From positions 2,232,001 through 2,296,000 of the forward strand of contig OZ243042.1 of the NCBI GenBank assembly GCA_965212085.1: DNA of 64,000 nucleotides, in the 5' to 3' direction. Made by a program: the position numbers and the translations under genes. The notes below the pieces were generated by a model. The model was not told the origin of the DNA. It made no database searches and was given only the letters and a program-made list of their open reading frames with translations. Position 1 is the stretch's first letter, and each line of letters begins with the position of its first letter. Source of the DNA: JAHRAW01 sp965212085 (GTDB lineage: Bacteria; Pseudomonadota; Gammaproteobacteria; Arenicellales; Poriferihabitantaceae). This document shows positions 43,939 to 52,283 of this stretch, piece by piece.

Positions 43939-44898
43939 TCAAGTTTTTAATGGCGCCGAGGGGTAGTTTTCGACCCACGGCGTACCTCGGCGGATAATCG
44001 CGTGGCTCAGCAACAGCATCTTGCGCATTACCGCCACCAGCGCCACCTTGCCCGGCTTGCCGCGCTTGCACAGGCCCTGGTAAAAACGCCGCATGTCGCG
44101 GTCGTAACGGATCGCCGACAGCGCCGGCATATACAACGCCTGGCGCGCCGCCCCGCGTCCGCCGCGGATGCTGCGCTTGCCGTGGTACTGCCCGCTGTCG
44201 CGCGCCCACGGCGCCAGGCCGACCAGCGAGGTCAAGGTATGGCCGGAGCCTTCGCCCAATTCCGGCAGGTGGCCGAGCAACGCCGCCGCCGAAACCTGGC
44301 CGATGCCTTTGATGCTTTGTAAAAGCGCCGCACGCTCGGCCAGTTTGCCACTGCTCAAGGCCTGGGCGATGGCCTTATCTATGGCCGTAATCTCGCGGTT
44401 CAGCCACTCAATGTGGCGGCGGCAGGATCGCACGGCAAGGAGCGAAGGCCGCTTCTCCACGCGGTTCAACTCCTGGATACGCTGATCCACTAACTGCCGC
44501 CGACGCTCGGTTAGACCGCGCAAATGCTGGACTTCCGGGTCCACGGCAACCACCGCCGGCAAGGCCATCTGCTCGCCATATGCGCACAGCATGCGGGCAT
44601 CCCAGGAGTCGGTCTTGGCTCCGATGCCGGCGGCGCGGGCGAACGCACGCGCCCTCGGCGGATGCGCCTGGCAGGCCTCAATATCGGTTGCCAGCAAGGC
44701 TTGAAGCAAACCTCGCTCGTAGCCGCCACTGGCTTCGAACACCGCCCGCGTAACGCCGCCGGCGCGCAGCCAGCGAAGCAACCGCGCAATGCCACCGGCG
44801 GTGTTATCAAAACCTTTGGCCGTAGCGCCTGATATGGACGCATCGAGCCGATGTTTGCCGACGTCAATGCCGGCGACTATTTTCTTTTCAGGTTTCAT
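43939..44898 (-). CDS. IS110-family transposase/recombinase (DEDD)
   Basis: 319 residues from the ATG at 44898 (MKPEKKIVAGIDVGKHRLDASIS); the frame is open further upstream but that part overlaps the RNA region. The N-terminal RuvC-like DEDD domain begins with the Asp in GIDVGKH, with EASGGYERGLLQALL and KTDSWDARMLCAYG further on. The C-terminal Transposase_20 domain has LLQSIKGIGQVSAAALLGHLPELGE and SLVGLAPWARDSGQYHGKR, which carries the candidate catalytic Ser. It catalyses RNA-guided recombination in studied relatives. It appears intact. Confidence 0.93.
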   Translation of the reverse strand: MKPEKKIVAGIDVGKHRLDASISGATAKGFDNTAGGIARLLRWLRAGGVTRAVFEASGGYERGLLQALLATDIEACQAHPPRARAFARAAGIGAKTDSWDARMLCAYGEQMALPAVVAVDPEVQHLRGLTERRRQLVDQRIQELNRVEKRPSLLAVRSCRRHIEWLNREITAIDKAIAQALSSGKLAERAALLQSIKGIGQVSAAALLGHLPELGEGSGHTLTSLVGLAPWARDSGQYHGKRSIRGGRGAARQALYMPALSAIRYDRDMRRFYQGLCKRGKPGKVALVAVMRKMLLLSHAIIRRGTPWVENYPSAPLKT

Positions 44899-44904
44899 TT
44901 TATG

Positions 44905-45105
44905 TCTCCGAATGAGTATGATGTGATCGCACTGCACACTTGTATCCGGGGCTTGTTCCCCCCATGTATCTGTTCGCAGCTGCAAATCGGCGTGAGGGGT
45001 GTCGAACTCCCGAACGGCGCGAAAGCCATACTGGTTTTCCGCCCAATGACAGACGACGCGCCCCTCACGCCTCCCCCGCAAACTGGCCTGAATGCGGGGG
45101 AAAAT
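44905..45105 (-). ncRNA. Candidate bridge RNA of the IS110 element
   Basis: Upstream of the transposase, same strand. Structures on the plus-strand text: a hairpin CCCCCGCA (45073-45080) / TGCGGGGG (45093-45100), and a 10-bp stem GCGTGAGGGG (44990-44999) / CCCCTCACGC (45061-45070) enclosing a loop. The loop contains TCCCGAACG (45008-45016) and AATGAC (45045-45050), which match the two halves of the target. A second region contains GTATGATG (44916-44923) and GTATCTGT (44966-44973), which match the two element ends. The target and donor loops have the same left-right order. Confidence 0.65.
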
Positions 45106-45239
45106 CAACATACAAATGACGGCGGAGTTGTTGCCATGTTCTTCGGTGCCATACCCGCATTTGCGGGTAGTAGGGGCAGGTCGCGACCTGCCCCCGTCAC
45201 CGCTTAGCCGCTTCCTTTGCTCTTCCTTACGCCTTTGCG

Positions 45240-45306
45240 TCATTTCCGAACGATAGAAAAATAAGGAGCGCCAGCGACTATATTTTTCATCGTATCGGGA
45301 ATCCAG
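45240..45306 (+). repeat. Dispersed hairpin repeat, family A
   Basis: Near-identical to 43758-43824, including the AAGGAGCGCCAGCGAC variant core. The first end has TCATTTCCGAACG. Confidence 0.85.
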
Positions 45307-45339
45307 TTTTATATGGTTCGGCGGGTCGCAGTCATGCGA

Positions 45340-45410
45340 CTGGATTCCCGAGTACGCAAGTATCCGTAACCCGCCAACGCAACAACGGACACTAACGCTC
45401 GCGAATGACG
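45340..45410 (-). repeat. Dispersed hairpin repeat, family B
   Basis: Reads CTGGATTCCCGAGTACG ... CTCGCGAATGACG, with a few substitutions in the arms (TATCCGTAACCCGCC). Confidence 0.8.
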
Positions 45411-45495
45411 GCGTAGAATAAAAAATTTGCCAGCGAAATAGCGAATATGTACGGGACTGACGAACAGCTAGTGAGACAGTGATTGTTTCCCAAAC

Positions 45496-46590
45496 CTACA
45501 CGTTAAACCGAAAGTGCATTACATCGCCGTCGCGGACCGTGTAGTCCTTGCCTTCAAGGCGCAGGCGGCCGGCTTCTCTTGCGCCTTGTTCGCCGTGGTA
45601 GCGAATGTAGTCTTCAAAGGCGGTGGTTTCGGCGCGAATAAATCCTTTTTCAAAGTCGCCGTGGATGACGCCCGCGGCTTGCGGGGCGCGGGCGCCGACC
45701 GGCACCGTCCACGCGCGCACTTCTTTGGGGCCGGCGGTGAAGTAGGTATGCAGTCCGAGCAGCGAGTAGCCGGCGCGGATCAGGCGGTTGAGGCCGGCTT
45801 CCCGCCAGCCCATTTCTTCGAGGAACAACAGCCCTTCGCGCTCGCTGAGTTCCGACAACTCCTGCTCAATGGCGGCGCAGATGGCCACTACTTGGGCGTT
45901 TTCCTCGGCGGCGATTTTTTCGATGGCGGCGAGGCGCGGGTTGTCCGCCGGGCCGTCTTCGCTGAGGTTGGCGATGTACACGGTCGGCTTGGCGGTGAGA
46001 AAACACAGCGGTTTCAAGTGTTGCCGTTGATGCTCGTCCAGGGTCATGGCACGCACCGGTTCGCCGCGGTCGAGGTGCGCCTTTGCTTCGGCGAACAAGT
46101 CCCGCAACTCTATCGCCTGCTTGTCGCCGGCTTTGCTTTGGTTGGTCGCGCGTTGCAATGCTTTGTCCGCGGTTTCCATATCCGCCAGCAGCAGTTCGGT
46201 GTTGATGGTTTCAATGTCGGCGGCCGGGTCAACGGCACCCGGAACGTGGGTGACGGCGCTGTCTTCAAAGGCCCGCACCACGTGGGCGATGGCGTCCACT
46301 TCGCGGATGTGGGCGAGGAAGCGGTTGCCGAGGCCCTCGCCCTGGGATGCCCCGGCCACCAGCCCGGCGATGTCAACGAACTCCATGGCGGCGGGGATGA
46401 CCTTCTGCGGTTTGACCAGGGCCGCGAGTTGCGCGAGCCGCGGGTCGGGCACTGCCACCATGCCGACATTGGGGTCAATGGTGCAAAAGGCGTAGTTGGC
46501 GGCCTCGGCGGCGCGGGATTTGGTGAGCGCGTTGAAGAGGGTGGATTTGCCGACGTTGGGCAGGCCGACGATGCCGCATTTAAAACCCAC
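45496..46590 (-). CDS. ychF: Ribosome-associated GTPase/ATPase YchF
   Basis: 364 residues. P-loop GLPNVGKSTLFNALT, DIAGLVAGASQGEGLGN, and the altered G4 motif NLSE in place of NKxD, which explains the ATP preference of this Obg-family protein. The C-terminal TGS domain ends DGDVMHFRFNV. It is a conserved core protein linked to translation and stress. It is separated from pth by 2 nt on the same strand. Confidence 0.96.
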   Translation of the reverse strand: MGFKCGIVGLPNVGKSTLFNALTKSRAAEAANYAFCTIDPNVGMVAVPDPRLAQLAALVKPQKVIPAAMEFVDIAGLVAGASQGEGLGNRFLAHIREVDAIAHVVRAFEDSAVTHVPGAVDPAADIETINTELLLADMETADKALQRATNQSKAGDKQAIELRDLFAEAKAHLDRGEPVRAMTLDEHQRQHLKPLCFLTAKPTVYIANLSEDGPADNPRLAAIEKIAAEENAQVVAICAAIEQELSELSEREGLLFLEEMGWREAGLNRLIRAGYSLLGLHTYFTAGPKEVRAWTVPVGARAPQAAGVIHGDFEKGFIRAETTAFEDYIRYHGEQGAREAGRLRLEGKDYTVRDGDVMHFRFNV

Positions 46591-46592
46591 GG

Positions 46593-47189
46593 TCAGGTTC
46601 CATTCTGCGCTTCACCGTGCAGCCGGGTCATGGCGGCGTCGAAATTTCCGGCGATGACGTCGTCAAGCACATCAAGGGCGCGCGCCGTGGCCTTTTCGAT
46701 GCGCAGTTGATCGCCGGCGTCGGGGCGGTTCAGCACGTAGGCGGAGACGTCCCGCTCCGGGCCGGGGTGGCCGATGCCGATGCGCAGGCGCGGGAAGTCG
46801 CGGCTACCGAGGCGGGCGATGAGGTCGCGCAGTCCGTTGTGGCCGCCGTGACCGCCGGACGCCTTGAGGCGGACGGCGCCGGGCGCGAGGTCGAGTTCGT
46901 CGTGTATCACCAGAATTTGCCCGGGCGGTATTCGGTAAAAGGCGGCCAGGGGCGCGACCGCTTGGCCGCTCAGGTTCATCAGGGTGGCGGGGGCCATGAC
47001 GCGCACCGTGCGGCCGTCCACGGTGAAGCCGCCGACCTCGGCCTTGAAGCGTGACTCAACGGCGAGGCGGAAACCCTTTGCGGCCTGCAAACGCTCAATG
47101 AAGCGAAAGCCGGCGTTGTGCCGGGTGGCGGCGTAGCGGCTGCCCGGGTTGCCAAGCCCGGCAATCAGGGCGATGCCCGATTGCGCCAT
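46593..47189 (-). CDS. pth: Peptidyl-tRNA hydrolase
   Basis: 198 residues. Active-site residues are visible in GLGNPGSRYAATRHNAGFRF (Asn and the catalytic His), LVIHDELDLAPGAVRLK and GGHGGHNGLRDLIARLG. It releases tRNA from stalled peptidyl-tRNA. It is part of the conserved prs-rplY-pth-ychF series. Confidence 0.96.
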   Translation of the reverse strand: MAQSGIALIAGLGNPGSRYAATRHNAGFRFIERLQAAKGFRLAVESRFKAEVGGFTVDGRTVRVMAPATLMNLSGQAVAPLAAFYRIPPGQILVIHDELDLAPGAVRLKASGGHGGHNGLRDLIARLGSRDFPRLRIGIGHPGPERDVSAYVLNRPDAGDQLRIEKATARALDVLDDVIAGNFDAAMTRLHGEAQNGT

Positions 47190-47248
47190 CGGTGTGGGGA
47201 TGCGGGATGCGGGTTGGAGGGCGGAGGGCGGATGGCCGGACTCGCGCC

Positions 47249-48007
47249 TTAGTCGCCTTTGCCGTCGCCTTTGCCGTCGCCTTTGCCGTCGCCTTTGCCG
47301 TCGCCCTTGCCGGATTCGCCGCCGGCGTCAGCGGCGGTCTCTGCGTCTCCCTCGCCGGCTTCGGCTGCGGCCACGGCTTCAGCCTCTTCCGCTTCGGCCT
47401 CCTCTTCTTCGATGAGGCTGACCTTGGGCGGCAGCACCGCGACCACGGCGTGGTCGTGTTCGTTGTTTTCGTCGTACATCAGGGTGGTGATGTTGACGCC
47501 TTCGGGAAGTTTGATGTCGGAGAGGTGCAGGGAGTCGTTGAGGTCGAGGGCCGAGACGTCTAGTTGCAGCGATTCCGGCAGGTCTTTGGGCAGGCAGGAA
47601 ATCTCCACCTCGGTCATCAGGTGGGAGATGATGCCGGCGGCGGTTCTGACGCCGAGGCATTCCTCTTCGCCGCTGAAGTGGATGGGCAGCGACATGGTCA
47701 GCACCTTGCGGTCGTCAACGCGCTGGAAATCCGCGTGCAGGATGCCGGTCTTGTGGGGATGGCGCACGACGTCGCGCAGGATCGCCTGCTCCTTGTTGCC
47801 GTCGGTGTTGATGACGATGATGGCGGAATGAAATTCCTCCTTCTCGAGGCTGTGAAACAGCACGTCGTGATTGATGGCGATGCTGATGTTTTCCTTGCCG
47901 CCGCCGTATAAAACCGCCGGCACGTCGCCTTCGCGGCGCAAGCGGCGCACCAGCGCGGTGCCGGAGCGGGCGCGGGTTCGGGCAATCAGTTCAAATTGGT
48001 CGCTCAT
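47249..48007 (-). CDS. rplY: Ribosomal protein L25/TL5/Ctc family
   Basis: 252 residues: an N-terminal 5S-rRNA-binding L25 domain (RTRARSGTALVRRLRREGDVPAVLYGG), a TL5-like C-terminal beta domain (about 95-190), then an acidic Glu/Ala tail. The end is five copies of GKGD encoded by the 12-bp repeat at 47252-47311. The upstream leader on this strand is U-rich (48019-48036). Longer than E. coli L25 but normal for the Ctc form, apart from the repeat. Confidence 0.93.
   Translation of the reverse strand: MSDQFELIARTRARSGTALVRRLRREGDVPAVLYGGGKENISIAINHDVLFHSLEKEEFHSAIIVINTDGNKEQAILRDVVRHPHKTGILHADFQRVDDRKVLTMSLPIHFSGEEECLGVRTAAGIISHLMTEVEISCLPKDLPESLQLDVSALDLNDSLHLSDIKLPEGVNITTLMYDENNEHDHAVVAVLPPKVSLIEEEEAEAEEAEAVAAAEAGEGDAETAADAGGESGKGDGKGDGKGDGKGDGKGD
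47252..47311 (-). repeat. 12-bp coding tandem repeat at the rplY 3' end
   Basis: Five copies of GTCGCCTTTGCC on the plus strand (the last with one change) give the Gly-Lys-Gly-Asp repeats. The unit is a multiple of three, so slippage would change tail length without a frameshift. Confidence 0.9.
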
Positions 48008-48044
48008 TTTTCTGTCCTCAAAAAAAAAAAGAAAAAAATTGGTA

Positions 48045-48995
48045 TTAGTCGATAAAAAGGCTGCTGATGGAATCGCCGGTGGAGATGCGGCGGATGGATT
48101 CGGCCAGCAGTTCGGCGACGCTCGACTGCTTGATCATCGCGCATTCGCGGGCCTGCGGGGCGAGCGGGATGGAGTTGGTCACCAGCAGTTCGTCGAGCTG
48201 CGATGCTTTGATGCGCTTGACCGCGTCTCCGGACAGCACCGGGTGGGTGCAGCACGCCAGCACCTTGACCGCGCCTTGTTTTTTCAACGCCCCGGCGGCC
48301 TCGCACAAGGTGTTGGCGGTGTCCACCATGTCGTCAATCAGGATGCACGAGCGGCCCTTGACCTTGCCGATGATGTGCATCACCTTGGCCTCGTTGGTGC
48401 GCGGGCGGCGCTTGTCAATGATCGCGAGGTCGGTCTCCAGTTGCTTGGCCATGGCGCGGGCGCGCACCACGCCGCCGACGTCGGGGGAGACCACGATGGG
48501 GTTGGGCAGTTGTTTCCGCCACAGTTCGCTCATCAGCACCGGCGAGGCGTAGATGTTGTCGGTCGGTATGTCGAAAAACCCCTGAATCTGATCGGCGTGC
48601 AGGTCAATGGTCAGCACCCGGTCGGCGCCGGCGACGCTGATCATGGAGGCCGCCAGTTTGGCCGAAATCGCCACCCGTGCGGTGCGCGGACGGCGGTCCT
48701 GCCGGGCGTAGCCGAAATACGGCACCACCGCGGTAATCCGGCCCGCCGACGAGCGCTTGATGGCGTCCATCATCACCAGCAGTTCCATGAGGTTGTCGTT
48801 GCTCGGCGCGCAGGTCGGCTGGACCACAAACACGTCCTGGCCGCGCACGTTTTCCATCACCTCAACGTTGACCTCGCCGTCGCTGAACCGCCCCACCAGC
48901 GCCCGCCCCAGGGGGATGCCGAGGCACTGCACGATTTCATTGGCCAGTTCCGGGTTGGCATTCCCGGCAAATACCGCCAGATTATCCGGAGACAC
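48045..48995 (-). CDS. prs: Ribose-phosphate pyrophosphokinase
   Basis: 316 residues. Class I PRPP synthetase: FSDGEVNVEVMENVRGQDVF, ATP-site FGYARQDRRPR, the flexible DLHADQIQGFF region and PRPP-binding CILIDDMVDTANTL. It supplies PRPP for the pyrimidine and purine pathways, including the PyrR/PyrB products encoded elsewhere in this window. It lies 58 bp downstream of the tRNA-Gln gene in the same direction. Confidence 0.96.
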   Translation of the reverse strand: MSPDNLAVFAGNANPELANEIVQCLGIPLGRALVGRFSDGEVNVEVMENVRGQDVFVVQPTCAPSNDNLMELLVMMDAIKRSSAGRITAVVPYFGYARQDRRPRTARVAISAKLAASMISVAGADRVLTIDLHADQIQGFFDIPTDNIYASPVLMSELWRKQLPNPIVVSPDVGGVVRARAMAKQLETDLAIIDKRRPRTNEAKVMHIIGKVKGRSCILIDDMVDTANTLCEAAGALKKQGAVKVLACCTHPVLSGDAVKRIKASQLDELLVTNSIPLAPQARECAMIKQSSVAELLAESIRRISTGDSISSLFID

Positions 48996-49053
48996 GGCGC
49001 GTCCTCCTCAGGGCAAGGGCGCCCAAGACCAGAACGATCAGGGCGCAGGGCAG

Positions 49054-49131
49054 TGGCTGGGGTGGGAGGATTCGAACCTCCGAAATGCCGGAATCAAAAT
49101 CCGGTGCCTTGGACCACTTGGCTACACCCCA
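49054..49131 (-). tRNA. tRNA-Gln (anticodon TTG)
   Basis: The acceptor arms TGGGGTG/CACCCCA pair perfectly. The anticodon stem CCGGA/TCCGG closes a TTTTGAT loop, and the T-arm GAGGTTCGAATCCTC is canonical. CCA is encoded (49054-49056). It sits upstream of prs, as in many gammaproteobacteria. Confidence 0.95.
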
Positions 49132-49456
49132 AAATTGTAGAAATATCAACTTGATAAATACCATACCTAATGCACTCCACTCAATCGCGCACAGGACATC
49201 CCCGCGGGCGTTTCGGGTCACACTCGGCTAATTCAGGTTCAATCGGAAACAAATCGGAAACAAATCGGAAACGGTTTGGAGCGGCCTCGGCCTGACCGTC
49301 GAAAAGTCGCGCTATTGTGATTGCACGGCGGTATGGTGTCAATGGATAATCGTTGATGGCCTGCCGATGGCAAAACCGGGCTGCGTGGAAGGAGAGGTTG
49401 AATCAGGGCGGCAAAAAGGGCGTTGGGTCAGGATCGCAAGGCGGTGTTTTCCGGCG
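49132..49456. other. Gene-free spacer
   Basis: 325 bp without a supported gene. It contains three tandem copies of the 11-mer AATCGGAAACA (49241-49273). ispE and lolB, which often precede this tRNA, are absent. Confidence 0.55.
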
Positions 49457-50293
49457 CTAACGCGTAGTAGCGGATTTTCCGAATACTTGGGCGATGACCA
49501 GTGCCGCCGAGGAGATGATGATCATGACGGTGGAGATGGCGGCGATGGTCGGGTCAATCTGGTCGCGCAGGGCGAGGAACATGCTGCGGGTGATGGTGGA
49601 CATGTTGCCGCCGGAGATGAACAGGGCGACGATTACTTCGTCGAATGAAACGATGAACGCCAGTAGCGCGCCGGTGATTACCGAAAAGCGGATTTGCGGC
49701 AGGGTGATGACCAGAAAAGCCCGCAGCCGGGAGGCGCCGAGGCTGCGCGCGACGCGTTCCTGGTTCATGTCGTAACTTCGCAGCCCGGCGCTGATGACGA
49801 TCAGCGACATGGGCAGGGCCAGCGCGGAGTGCGCGAGCACCAGCCCGAGCAGGGTGTTGTTGAGGCGCAGGTGGGTGTAGGCGAAGAATACGCCGATGGC
49901 GATCAGGATTACCGGCACCATCATCGGCGTTATCAGCAGCACAAAAATATAACGCGCCGCCTTGAGGTTGGAAACGTACAGGCCGTAGGCGGCCATGGTG
50001 GCCATGGGCGTAATCACCGCCACCGTCAGGAGCGCGGCCTTGACCGAAACCCAGGTGGCGGTCATCCATTCGTTGGAGCCGAAATAGTTTTCGTACCAGC
50101 GCCCGGACCAGGTGCGCGGCGGGAACTCCAGGTACTGGGAGCCGGAGAACGACATCGGGATGACGATCAGCGTGGGGATGATCAAAAACAAAATGATCAA
50201 CCCGGCGACGATGTACAGCCACAGCCGGCCGCCGTGGGTGATCTGGATGTCGGACGCGGGGCGCGCCAGCCAGTTCAAGGGTTTGTTGTTCAC
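49457..50293 (-). CDS. ABC transporter permease, spermidine/putrescine (PotC/PotI) type
   Basis: 278 residues, six membrane helices. The binding-protein-dependent permease motif is YDMNQERVARSLGASRLRAFLVITLPQ (EAA-type loop, about 185-212). The PotC-like helix FIVSFDEVIVALFISGG is characteristic of polyamine transporters. It overlaps the PotB-like gene by 4 bp. Confidence 0.88.
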   Translation of the reverse strand: MNNKPLNWLARPASDIQITHGGRLWLYIVAGLIILFLIIPTLIVIPMSFSGSQYLEFPPRTWSGRWYENYFGSNEWMTATWVSVKAALLTVAVITPMATMAAYGLYVSNLKAARYIFVLLITPMMVPVILIAIGVFFAYTHLRLNNTLLGLVLAHSALALPMSLIVISAGLRSYDMNQERVARSLGASRLRAFLVITLPQIRFSVITGALLAFIVSFDEVIVALFISGGNMSTITRSMFLALRDQIDPTIAAISTVMIIISSAALVIAQVFGKSATTR

Positions 50294-51189
50294 GGGCCTT
50301 GCACTCCGTCTCCGCCGCCGCCGAGCACCCGGTCGAGTTGCAGCAGTTTATGGGCCAGGAACAAAACCGCCAGGGTCAGCGCCAGCAGCACCACCCCCAG
50401 CGCGCTTGCGGTGCCGAAGTTGTAGAACAGATCCACCAGGGTTTCGATCTTCATGGACACCATGATTACCTTGCCGCCGCCGAGCACCGCCGGGGTCACG
50501 AAAAATCCCAGGCACAAAACAAAAACGATGATCACGCCGGCGAACAATCCCGGCAGCGACAGCGGCAGGAACACGTGGCGAAAGACGTTCACCGGGTTGG
50601 CGCCGAGGTTGGAGGCGGCCTTGATGTAGTCAGAGTTGATGGTTTTCATCGAGCCGTACAACGGCAGCACCAGAAACGGCAGCATGATGTGCACCATGCC
50701 GATGAGCGTGCCGTTGAGGTTGTGGGCGAGGCGCAGGGGCGCGTCCCACAGGCCGAGGTCCATGCCCCATTCGTTGATCAACCCCTTGCGCTGCAGCACC
50801 ACCAGCCACGCGTAAGTGCGCACCAGCAGCGAAGTCCAGAACGGCAGCAGCACCGTCATCAGCCCCAACGCCGCCCAGCGTTTCGGCAGTTGGGCGAGAA
50901 AATACGCGAGCGGATAGCCGAGCAGCACGCACAAGGCGGTGGTCAGGAAACTGACCTTGAAGGTGGTGGCGAAAATGCGGGTGTAGGATTTGCTTTCGAG
51001 CATGCGCGTATAGTTGTTCAGCGACAAAACCCCGTCGTCGTTGAACAGCGACAACCAGAACAACCAGCCCACCGGCACCACGATGATCACCAGCACCAGC
51101 AACGCGGCGGGCATCGAGAGGCCGAACAAGGTCAGCTTTTCGCGCAACTCGTCGCCGCGCAGTCCGTCGAAATTGACGCCGGTGGTCAT
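50290..51189 (-). CDS. ABC transporter permease, spermidine/putrescine (PotB/PotH) type
   Basis: 299 residues with an N-terminal helix (LVLIIVVPVGWLFWLSLF) and five further helices. The permease loop (YIKAASNLGANPVNVFRHVFLPLSLPG) is intact. It overlaps the ATPase gene by 4 bp and the second permease by 4 bp. Confidence 0.88.
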   Translation of the reverse strand: MTTGVNFDGLRGDELREKLTLFGLSMPAALLVLVIIVVPVGWLFWLSLFNDDGVLSLNNYTRMLESKSYTRIFATTFKVSFLTTALCVLLGYPLAYFLAQLPKRWAALGLMTVLLPFWTSLLVRTYAWLVVLQRKGLINEWGMDLGLWDAPLRLAHNLNGTLIGMVHIMLPFLVLPLYGSMKTINSDYIKAASNLGANPVNVFRHVFLPLSLPGLFAGVIIVFVLCLGFFVTPAVLGGGKVIMVSMKIETLVDLFYNFGTASALGVVLLALTLAVLFLAHKLLQLDRVLGGGGDGVQGP

Positions 51190-52283
51190 GGGGATTGTTT
51201 CGGAATCAACACGGTTTCATCGGCGTGCAACCCCAGCGTGATCGCGCTGCCCGGTTCGGGAGCCGCGGCCAGGGACTGCTGCTGGCTGACGCTTCGCACC
51301 GCCACTTGGGCGCCGTCTTCCAGGGTCGCGTACACGACGAAACTTTCGCCCTGATAGACCACGTCGTCAACCTTCCCCGTGAAGCAGTTGTAGTCCGCCG
51401 ATGCGCCGCCGGGTAGCAGGATCAACCGCTCGGGCCGCAGCATCAGCAGTTCTCCGCGGATTGCGTTTTTGTTTTGTGCGGTGTTTTGTGCTGCGATTTG
51501 CAACGGCGCACCGGCGTAGCAGGGATGGCCGTCAATGTACTCCACGCCGAGCAGGGTGGATTCGCCGATGAAGTTGGCGACGAACGGCGTCGCCGGATGG
51601 TCGTAGATGGTGCGCGGCTCATCCAGCTGCACGAGTTTTCCGTGGTTGATCACGGCCACGCGGTCGGACATGGTCAGCGCTTCGCGCTGGTCGTGGGTGA
51701 CGTACACCGTGGTCATGCCGAGTTTTTCGTGCAGGTGGCGCAGTTCGATCTGCATTTGCTCGCGCAGTTTTTTGTCGAGGGCCGACAACGGTTCATCCAT
51801 GAGCAGGATGCGCGGTTCAAAAACGATCGCCCGGGCCAGGGCCACGCGCTGTTTCTGCCCGCCGGAAAGCTGGGTAATGCGGCGTTCGCCGTAGCCCTGC
51901 AACTGCACGGTGGCCAGCGCGTTTTCGACCCGCGCGTTGAGGTCGTCTTTTGAGGCCCCGCGCAGTTTCAGCGGAAAGCCGATGTTGCCGGCCACGTCCA
52001 TGTGGGGAAACAACGCGTAGTTCTGAAACACCATGCCGACCTCGCGCTTGTGGGGTGGCGTGCGGATGACCTCTTCATCGCCGAAGCGCAAACTCCCGGA
52101 ATCCGGGCGCGTGAACCCCGCCAGCACCATCAGCAGGGTGGTCTTGCCCGAACCCGACGGCCCCAGCAGGGTCAGGAACTCCCCGCTGTGAACGTCAAGA
52201 TCCACGCGGTCCAGCGCGTACACGTTGCCGTAGGTTTTGGTGGCTGCGCGAATGCGGATGGGCAGCGCTTTGGTTGGTTTCAT
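51186..52283 (-). CDS. ABC transporter ATP-binding protein, PotA type
   Basis: 365 residues. Walker A LGPSGSGKTTLL, signature LSGGQKQRVALARAI, Walker B RILLMDEPLSALD and switch His VYVTHDQ are all intact. The C-terminal TOBE domain (about 285-365) fits the PotA/FbpC group. It energises the adjacent permease pair. Confidence 0.92.
   Translation of the reverse strand: MKPTKALPIRIRAATKTYGNVYALDRVDLDVHSGEFLTLLGPSGSGKTTLLMVLAGFTRPDSGSLRFGDEEVIRTPPHKREVGMVFQNYALFPHMDVAGNIGFPLKLRGASKDDLNARVENALATVQLQGYGERRITQLSGGQKQRVALARAIVFEPRILLMDEPLSALDKKLREQMQIELRHLHEKLGMTTVYVTHDQREALTMSDRVAVINHGKLVQLDEPRTIYDHPATPFVANFIGESTLLGVEYIDGHPCYAGAPLQIAAQNTAQNKNAIRGELLMLRPERLILLPGGASADYNCFTGKVDDVVYQGESFVVYATLEDGAQVAVRSVSQQQSLAAAPEPGSAITLGLHADETVLIPKQSP

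Larger units (their letters stand above)
43923..45114 (-). mobile_element. IS110-family insertion sequence
   Basis: About 1192 bp, edges good to 1-2 nt, deduced by comparing the interrupted family B repeat with intact copies. It contains one transposase gene with about 216 bp of non-coding DNA upstream and only 16 bp downstream, the layout of IS110-group elements. There are no terminal inverted repeats and no clear target duplication, as expected. The target junction is CGCTCGGGA / ATGACGGC. Confidence 0.88.
45115..45495. other. Gene-free spacer with repeats right of the IS
   Basis: Holds the displaced right end of the interrupted family B repeat (from about 45116), a palindrome related to 934-960, a GGGGCAGG/CCTGCCCC palindrome (45173-45194), and one family A and one family B repeat. 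No gene is visible. Confidence 0.6.

Noticed and set aside
43939..45243. Longer transposase start at 45243
   Set aside because: The extra about 115 residues have no transposase similarity and would cover the structured non-coding end of the element and flanking repeat DNA; the family start MKPEKKIVAGIDVG is at 44898.
47252..47311. Regular 12-bp repeats considered as a CRISPR-like array
   Set aside because: There are no spacers; the repeats are contiguous, in frame and encode GKGD in rplY. No CRISPR array or cas gene was seen in the window.
49241..49273. Three AATCGGAAACA repeats considered as origin iterons
   Set aside because: Only three short copies, with no DnaA-box cluster, AT-rich unwinding element or replication gene nearby.
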